Positions 57,215 to 64,000 of a stretch of 64,000 nucleotides of DNA are shown here, piece after piece (the stretch's first letter is position 1; the number at the start of each line of letters is the position of its first letter). Position numbers and translations under genes: made by a program. The notes beneath the pieces are model-generated. The model had not been told where the DNA came from, ran no database searches, and saw only the letters and a list, made by a program, of their open reading frames with translations. Origin of the DNA: Vandiemenella viatica (Eukaryota; Arthropoda; Insecta; Orthoptera; Morabidae). The stretch lies in contig JARYHS010009186.1 of NCBI GenBank assembly GCA_031002005.1, forward strand, positions 251,997,199-252,061,198, in the 5' to 3' direction.

Positions 57215-57600
57215 TACTCAAGACTTGGGTGTCACGGTGGGAGAGGTGGTGGTGTACAATTAGCAGATTGTGCTCCAGAGTAATCAGTGAAATCCCAAAC
57301 TACTCGGCAGCGTGCATAGAGTGGAGGAATACGGCAGTGTTGATGGTGATTCGTCCGTCGAATGGTAACGTTAAGCCTGGTGGAACAACTAGTGCCTTTC
57401 GGAAAAGTAGGTCTGAATAGGCAACACCGGATATGTCTCCCCTCGCTTCTTCATCTCTCATTTTATACCACAGAAACAACACTGAACACACACACTATTA
57501 CAGTGATCCACACCTACAGTAACACACGCACAAGCACTGGGGAAGGCGACGGGAAACCACCCCAATTCATCTTCCCAAAGGGGTACATCCTCCTCGCCAA
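57215..57600 (+). repeat. Dispersed repeat C, copy 2
   Basis: Same order of words as at 40262-40604: TGTACAATTAGCAGATTGTG, GATTCGTCCGTCGAATGG, GTTAAGCCTGG, AAGTAGGTCTGAATAGG, then an ACA-rich stretch. Frames of 63-90 aa over it are not genes. Confidence 0.6.
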
Positions 57601-57925
57601 TCAACTACTCCCGCTATCGGGCAAGGCGTCGTAAGAAGAAGGGTTGAACTTATTTGTCAATTGTTTTGTTTCTGTCCTACTACGCAGCCCACCAATGGTC
57701 GATATATTCCGGTGTCGACTACGGAAGACAGCTTTTCCTTCCAAACATACTTACATCCTGATATAGTTCATTTTGCTTTTAAAAATGACAGTATGTTACT
57801 TTACCAAATAAATAAGTACTTCAGTAAGGTAATCTTCTTTTATGAATCAATATTCTGTTTATTGACACGTGTACATCGGAACATCAAACTACCAAAAGCT
57901 GACTGTCAGTAACCATTACTAGTAC
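57601..57925. other. Anonymous DNA
   Basis: The 83 aa frame at 57661-57912 has no recognised motif. Confidence 0.4.
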
Positions 57926-58545
57926 TGGCTGACCTCCATCCCTTCCTATCTTGCGCTAAACCCTTCATGTCGACGTACCCAAATCCTCAATCATTTACTT
58001 CACGTATTCTAATCTCTGTCTTCCTTTACAGTTCTTATCCTCGACTGTTCCTTCAACTGACAAATTAACCATTCCCGCATGTCTCAAAATATGACCTACC
58101 AGCCTGTCTCTCTTTTTTCTGTAAGCTTCTTCCACAAACTTGTTTATTCACCATCATTTACAAAACTCGTCCATTTCGTACTTTGGTATTTTATCCGTCC
58201 ACTTAACTTTAGCATCCTTATACAGCATCAAATTTCAAATGCTTCAATTTTCCATCTCTCTGGTATTCATTCTGGTAGTCCACTCTTCGCTACCATAAAG
58301 TGAAGTGCTGTGCTCCACACACAGAGTTTTAAAAAATTCTTTCCAATTCCTAGATCAATGTTTGAAACTAAAAGACATCTCTTTTTCATGAAGGCTCTTT
58401 TCGCTAGTGCTATTCTGCTTTTAACATCATTCCTGCTTCGGCCATCAGTTGTAATTTTACTGCCCAAGTAGCAGAATTCACTTACTTCTTCTATCGCATC
58501 CGATACTATTTTTATATTTAATCTACTATTATTGGTGTCTTATTA
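57926..58545 (-). pseudogene. LINE 3' fragment, family L1a
   Basis: Minus-strand relative of the copy at 3455-4204, recognisable from NIKIVSDAIEEVSEFCYLGS, KITTDGRSRNDVKSRIALAK and FMKKRCLLVSNIDLGIGKNF. A frameshift follows at about 58310, and the tail complement reads RLAQDRKGWRSAS-like. It lacks the long poly-A of the other copies. Nearly identical runs between this copy and 3600-3740 suggest modest divergence. Confidence 0.83.
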
Positions 58546-59797
58546 GAATAATTAGTAGATTAATTATTACAATACTTTAAATCCGTTAAATCTATTTTTT
58601 TATAGTAAATTGTTTTATGAATAAAAACTGTAAAAACTATGGGTCTACTTTATGTAATAAGGTAGTCGGCTATGTAAAATTAGGAAATACATAAATAAAT
58701 ATTAATGGTGTCATTTCTGCTACATTTCATCACTTATGTTTTGCTTTGGTTTATATTTAGTTCAATATATTCCTTTTGTGATCTTACATAACAATCAATT
58801 ACAACAAACATGAATTGAATACCCTTACACAAATAGTCAAAATAATGTGATATAACCGTGGTAATATTATGAAATCCTACGGAAATGTTGTTAAATGAAT
58901 TTAAAGTGGTTTAATTCGACCGAAATGAATGAAATTCATTTCATGCATTGTGGGTCTTATCGTTATATTAAGACATTTGCAGTTCTAATAGTCTACTATT
59001 CAGTCGGATCCATTACGTGTACAAAAATTACTTCAGAAACCTTGCTGAATGTTGACGAGTTCATATTATTTGTCTGAGAAACGTGTTCTTATGCATTAAT
59101 AATTGAGGAGACCTTACTTTGCTTTCACGAGTCTCGTTAGTCTTTCGTATCAATAATAACATGAATTACAGCCCTTCATCATTTTTATTTTACAAAAAGA
59201 ACGTTGAACACAAAAATGTTCACTAGCCATCTTTTGCATTCAATTCTTTTGCCTGCACGTAACAGCTGGTATGTGTAATTAGACATTCACAGGTAATAAT
59301 GCAATGATGTAGTTCAAAACAACATTAATGTGGTATCTTCCATTGCAGCACCATACTTTGGGCATGCAGAGACGATGTAATGACAGTTGTCTCCATTATA
59401 CGACGTACCATAAGGAATTAAACCGCAAGCAGCGAGTCTCGGATAAGGAAGAATCGACTGCCTCTTTATTCGCGTGATTACTGCACTCTTGTCTTTTCCT
59501 TGTTGGATGCGAGGATGTAGCTATACCGGTCGAGCGAGTCCCAGTCTTTGTTTTGTACATTCGGAACCGAATAGCGCTGCCGGTGGCTCCTTTGTTTTGC
59601 CCATCGATCGCCGGTGGATAAAGCCGTGATCTTGATTAGTGGACCAGAAAGCGACTGACGTACGTTCGCGGCCAGCAGATTGGACCCCCGAGTGCCACAA
59701 AGGAGAAAACACACACACATAGTGGACATGTGGACATGTGGACGGCCTACGCCGTCGCAGACCCCACACAGCTAACACAGTCAGCCCCCTGGCAAAG
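58546..59797. other. Anonymous DNA with a CpG-richer stretch
   Basis: 59480-59760 is G+C-richer and has overlapping frames of 62-85 aa on both strands. I recognise no domain. No other feature seen. Confidence 0.4.
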
Positions 59798-59799
59798 TA

Positions 59800-61112
59800 C
59801 GAGGCTTATTTTTTAAGTAAGTACCGTTTTGTCACACCGTGGCTGCAGCGCTACGGTCGACGTTCCGCGCATGCGCACTGGATACCTGCATCTATTGCCT
59901 ACGCAACTGACGCCATTACATTCTAATTTTTCCTCGTTTACGTTGTTCACTGAGTGTTTAAGATGCCTCCGATAATCGTGAGTCCCGCCGACTGAGAAGT
60001 ACGGGCTGTTATAAGATTTCTTTGTGCTAAAGGCCTAAAACCGACCGATATTCTTCGTGAGATCTATGAAGTTTACGGACAAAACATTATGAGTGAGAAT
60101 GTGGGTGAGAGCATTTAAAGATGGCCGCACAAATGTGCATGATGAACAACGGAGTGGGCGTTCTTCGGTCGTTAATGAAAGTTTGGTGCAGAAAGTGGAC
60201 AATAAGGTGAGAGAAAAACAGACGCTTTATGATTTCCTCCTTGTGTGATGACTTTCCCAATGTTTCTCGTAGTGTTTTGTGACCGAGCACTTGAATTACC
60301 GAAAATTGTGCTCACGTTGGGTACCGAAAATGTTAACGAATGTGCACAAAACCAAACGTTTAGGCAGTGCATTGACTTTCCTTGAGCGGTACCACAACGA
60401 TGGTGATGATTTCTTAAGCCAAATTGTTCCGTGTGATGAGACATGGGTGGCCTACGTTACACCTGAATCAAAGCAACAGCCCATGGAATGACGGCATTCA
60501 GATTCACCCAAAAAAGTGAAGTTCAAGCAAACGATTTCTGCCCGGAAAATCATGTACACAGTTTTTGGGGATAGAAAAGGAGTATTGCTTGTGAAATTTC
60601 TGCCTCGTAATGAGACAATCAATGCAGCAGCTTATTGTGAGACATTGAGCAATCTGCGCCGTTCAACCAGAACAAAAGACGTGGCAAGTTGAGCAAGGGC
60701 ATCGTTTTGCTACATGACAATGCCCGTCCACATGTGGCTAATCAGACCAAACATCTCATCACAACTTTTTGATGGGAAACTCTAGATCATCCTCCGTACA
60801 GGCCTGATCTGGCGCCCAGTGACTACCATCTGTTCCCGCACTTGAAGAAACACCTGGGCGGTCAGCGTCTTGAAGACTATAACGAAGTCAAAACAGTTGT
60901 GATGCAGTGGTTAACAAGTCAGGCGGCATACTTCTATGAAGAGGGTTTTCAAAAACTGGTACTACGTTATGACAAGTGCCTCAATATTGAAGGGAATTAT
61001 GTAGAAAAGTAGAGTAAGGTACAGGCTTTCATGTAAAAATAAAATTATTGATATATATTTGCACGTCTTTTTTTAATTTCAAAACGGTACTTACTTAAAA
61101 AAACATGCCTCT
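59800..61112 (+). mobile_element. mariner element (mar-3), both ends present
   Basis: 1313 bp. Inverted ends: CGAGGCTTATTTTTTAAGTA, AGTACCGTTTTG on the left, and on the right the complement of ACTTACTTAAAAAAACATGC, CTCT. TA occurs on both sides (59798-59799, 61113-61114). The length is right for a complete mariner. The transposase is broken (next entry). Confidence 0.93.
59963..61012 (+). pseudogene. mariner transposase pseudogene (mar-3)
   Basis: The ATG at 59963 gives MPPIIVSPAD, then a stop, then EVRAVIRFLCAKGLKPTDIL and EIYEVYGQNIMS (the N-terminal helix-turn-helix region). The catalytic blocks are VPCDETWVAYVTPES near 60430 (first Asp), LLHDNARPHVAN near 60710 (second, frame-shifted) and YRPDLAPSDYHLF near 60800 (third). 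They lie in different frames. The old C-terminus NYVEK-stop is at 61012. At least four frame breaks and several stops. Not functional. Confidence 0.88.
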
Positions 61113-61324
61113 TAACACGCAGTCTTTCAGCTCTTGCAATAGTCTTCTTCGACAAGGTCGCATAGAACTGATAAATCAACCCCACCCCGAATCCAGTGCC
61201 TTCTGAGTAACAGCCTATCCATATCTAGAGGAATGATTCGAGTCATTCGTCGTGCTATGTGTAACGTAAATCACTCCTACAACAAATGCTGTCAGTGATA
61301 ATGTATTGCTGCTTAACATGAAGA

Positions 61325-62340
61325 CGCTCAGAAGGTGCCTGCTACTGAAGAGGAGAGAGTGATGAGGGGGTGTACGAAGGAAGTAAGGGAATTGGGTTAG
61401 AAAACTTTGGTCAGACCATTGCTCGAATATGGTAGTGTAGTATGGGACCCACATTCTGGCTATCAAATAAAGGAGTTGGAGAGGGTGCAAAGGAGGGCTG
61501 CTAGATTTGTTTCTGCAAATTACCGCAGAATGCAATCAATTACAGATATGATAAAAGAGCTGGAATGGGATTCATTGGAAGACTTAAGACTGAAGGCTGA
61601 AGAGGGTCATGGGAGTGTACAGGGCGTATATTGGTGATGAGGCATGGAAAGATATTGGTGTAAGAATTAATAGTAATACATGGAAGGGTAAAGATGACCA
61701 TGACCCCAAGCTGGCACTCGATTTAAAGCACAAGGTGTAGCATAACGAATCCCAAAGAAAAATAAATTAGACTGTAGGTTATTCTGAGAAGAGTTCGTTG
61801 TCATGGGAACAAAAGAGTAAAAAAAAAAAAAAAAAAAAAAAAAATAAAAAAAAAAAAAAAAAACGTAGCGAGCGAGGTATAAAGTTAGTGTGCGTATGAG
61901 TCGAAGCTAGTCAGACAGTTACTGCTAACAAAGGACTTTATATCTTTGGATACCTGGCTTTTGATTGCAGCTTAAATAAATGACAATGTATGTTACAGAA
62001 GTTTGTTATTATTCAACTATAAAAGATTAAGTAGAAAAATTTGGAGATTCAAGTTGTAAACGAATTAAAACTAGACTTGTCTCCCTGGCGGCAGAAAACA
62101 TAAAGCTATAAAGAAATAAGAAGTCAGATATTAATTAAATACAACAAAGTGTGTAGCAAGATTCTCTTTTTTAGGTAAAGGGATCAGGGATTGGAATAAG
62201 TTACCAAGAAAAATGATAATAATTTACCAGAAACGTTGAAAGAATTTAAAGTTGAAATTTGAAGAGGGTTTGTAGGTGGGTGCAGGAAAGGGGTAAGATG
62301 TGTGTGTAGGGAAATTGGCACCGGAGAGTGCACTCCATTA
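61325..62340 (+). pseudogene. CR1-like LINE, family X, 3' part, interrupted
   Basis: VRPLLEYGSVVWDPHSGYQI, LERVQRRAARFVSANYRR, LEWDSLEDLRLKAE (61407-61637), then GDEAWKDIGVRI...WKGKDDHDPKLALDL in another frame. At 61743 a 408 bp insertion begins. The LINE resumes at 62159 with AGATTCTCTTTTTTAGGTAA, and ends GGAGAGTGCACTCCATTAAA. 5' truncated. Confidence 0.82.
61743..62150. mobile_element. 408 bp insertion of unknown type with 8 bp target duplication
   Basis: GTGTAGCA occurs at 61735-61742 and 62151-62158, exactly where the host LINE sequence stops and resumes (compare AAGGTGTGGGAAGATTTTC at 52563-52581). The insert contains an A-run of about 46 (with one T) at 61817-61863, but it is internal, not at the right end. 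I see no clear inverted ends and no coding sequence. Confidence 0.6.
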
Positions 62341-62971
62341 AAATTAAATTAAACAAAAGCGCGGTCTCAACACAAACAATATACATTTAATTGTTTCTAC
62401 CACACCTGCTAATTGTCATCGAAATATGCAACCAGGAAATTGCTAACCGAGGAATCTTTCATTAAATCAGACACCAAGACAAATAGCTACAAGGAACAAC
62501 GCGATTTAGCGATGAATTAAAATGAGAATATTTACATTTATAATATTTCTCTGCGCTGTAGTGTTACAAACAAAACTCAGTAATCAGAAAAAGCTAATCG
62601 CGAGGTTTTACGCCGTGGGAGCACGTGACACAACACACTAAGATGTGCCGTTAACCAGTCCGCCGTCGTGTTGTTCAGTATTAATGCCAGTCCCGTCCGC
62701 TAGGTGTCTCCAGACAGACGTAAATCCCCGTTTACAGCCAGCCGGGACGTCTGGAGGAATCTCGTCCAGATCCCGGCTCGCTCCCCGGGGAGCCTACGGG
62801 ATAGCGTACAGGAGGTTGGAGGGGTGGAGGGGGGAACCCATCGGTCTGTCTGTCTTCTCACCTGCAGGACGACGGCGCGGAAAAACCTGCTGGACGGCTC
62901 TAAACCGTCTCACAGGCAGAGAATAATAATACAAAAACCACCAGAGATATAACATCGTCTTATTCGAAATA
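62341..62971. other. Unassigned DNA with a CpG-rich block
   Basis: 62630-62920 is strongly G+C-rich (CCGGCTCGCTCCCCGGGGAG). The overlapping 82 and 93 aa frames there reflect base composition. No protein recognised. Confidence 0.4.
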
Positions 62972-64000
62972 CGACGCGGTACCAAAAAAACGCAATTCTT
63001 TTAAAGCATTATATCCGTTTTTTTTTTTTTAGAAAACAACCTTATCCCCTTCTCAATACTCTCCACAACATCTAATACATTTGTCGCACCGGCGCTTCTA
63101 CTGTTCGAAACATTTTCTGTAGTCATCTTTAGAAATAGCTGACAGCTCCTCCTCGCATTTTTCTTAATCTCTTAAATGTTGTCAAATCGGTGTCCTTTCA
63201 TGCCCCTTTTCATGCGTGGAAATAAGAAAAAGTCGCACGGAGCCAGGTCAGGCGAGTAAGGTGCGTGGGGCAACGGAACCACGCCATTTTTAGCAAAAAA
63301 CTTCCAACAGAGACAGCTATGTGTGCAGGTGCATTATCGTGGTGGAAGAACCATTCTCCTGTCTGCCACAAATATGGTCTTCTTTGAGGAACACTGTTGC
63401 GTAATCTTCTTAAAACTTCCAAATAAAAGGTTTGCTTGACAGTCTGATGTGGGGGGACAAACTCTGAATGAACTACGCCCTTGGCATCCAAAACGCAAAG
63501 GAGCATTGTTTTGATGCTTAATTTGACTTGACAAGATTTTTTCGGATGGGGTGACAATGACGTCTTCCACTGGCTTGACTGTTGCTTTGTTTCTGGGTCG
63601 TAACCATAGCACCATGACTCATCACCAATACTGGCCTTTGAAAGAAAATCTGGATCAATTTCAAGTTGTCGTTTTAAAGCACGACACGTTTCAACTCGAC
63701 GTTCTTATTGATTGTCAGTCAGTGTCCGGGGAACAATCTTGGCAGCAACCCTTTTCATTCCAAAATCATAGGTTAAAATTGGCTGAACCAAGCTCCGAGA
63801 CAGCTCACTAATCTCTGACAGTTGATCAATTGTCTGTCGACGGTCTGAGAGCACGAGCTCGCGAATGTTTTCAACATTTTCGTCGATTTAGGCAGTTGAT
63901 GGACGTCCAGAACGAGGTTTGTCATCAATCGACATGTGGCAATTTTAAACCTAGCGAACCACTCATACACATGCGTTTTTCTCATAGCGTCATCTTTGTA
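62972..64000 (-). mobile_element. mariner element (mar-4), running off the right edge
   Basis: The minus-strand copy has its 3' end near 62972 (TA then CGACGCGGTACCAAAAAAAC). Its 5' end lies beyond the window, so inverted repeats cannot be matched. It is a fourth mariner lineage, distinct in sequence from mar-1, mar-2 and mar-3. Confidence 0.75.
63040..64000 (-). pseudogene. mariner transposase pseudogene (mar-4), partial
   Basis: The minus strand reads TKM..., KTHVYEWFARFK (63773-63985, N-terminal domain), SFKGQYW and VMVLWLRPRNKAT, then KTMLLCVLDAKGVVHSEFVP, TFYLEVLRRLRNSVPQRRP and WFFHHDNAPAHIAVS (second catalytic Asp), with SPDLAPCDFFLFP-like text in a shifted frame near 63235. The 3' coding end is around 63060. 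Stops and frame changes lie near 63240, 63560 and 63720. Not functional as seen. Confidence 0.85.

Noticed and set aside
62645..62952. Two overlapping 82-93 aa frames
   Set aside because: The segment is very G+C-rich, so stops are rare; neither frame has a known motif.
1..64000. CRISPR array or bacterial operon
   Set aside because: No regularly spaced short repeats or closely packed genes. Element types and base composition are those of an animal genome.

Overview
The window looks like repeat-rich intergenic or intronic DNA from a large insect genome. It is AT-rich and shows no operons. The recognisable protein signatures are almost all transposable-element ones: mariner, pogo, non-LTR reverse transcriptases, and a possible Helitron trace. 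The dominant repeat is a tRNA-derived SINE with a head of the type ending GGTTCGAATCCCCGTCCGGGC. I associate this style of SINE with polyneopteran insects (locusts, stick insects and relatives), but that placement is a weak inference. I found no host protein-coding gene that I can defend and no canonical tRNA or rRNA gene.

Layout. 0-5.8 kb: a SINE, long anonymous AT-rich DNA and a 5'-truncated LINE (3455-4204). 5.8-13.1 kb: a mariner copy with both ends, four LINE fragments on both strands, four SINEs (two forming a tail-to-tail palindrome) and a solo LTR (12433-13117). 13-20.5 kb: mostly anonymous, with a local duplication near 15.6-16.2 kb, a SINE and a second solo LTR of the same family in the opposite orientation (18998-19715). 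20.5-25 kb: an internally deleted mariner, a second SINE type, a LINE fragment and a pogo-like element (23400-24907) whose transposase is split by a 177 bp near-perfect hairpin. 26.9-34.6 kb: a LINE C-terminal fragment, then the best-preserved feature, a 6.35 kb I-clade LINE on the minus strand with two open reading frames. 35-47 kb: a Helitron-like family with a tRNA-like module inside it, two decayed LINEs and SINE pieces. 48-55 kb: SINEs, and a CR1-like LINE (51453-53480) carrying a 704 bp foldback insertion with hammerhead-like cores. 55-64 kb: a 1.3 kb Helitron-like copy, a LINE fragment, a mariner with both ends, another CR1-like LINE interrupted by a 408 bp insertion with 8 bp direct repeats, and a mariner running off the right edge.

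How the parts relate. Only the I-clade LINE has open frames throughout; all other element genes are broken. The SINEs show A-rich tails and 9-11 bp target duplications, as expected if mobilised by LINE machinery. Nested insertions give a relative order: the hairpin is younger than the pogo copy, the foldback is younger than its CR1 host, and the mariner at 20574 cut into an existing SINE.

Most worth a second look are the foldback family with hammerhead-like cores (52696-53399, with a possibly related hairpin at 23977-24153), the Helitron-like family with an embedded tRNA-like module (43673-44549, 55785-57082, 35003-35799), and the apparently intact I-clade LINE.
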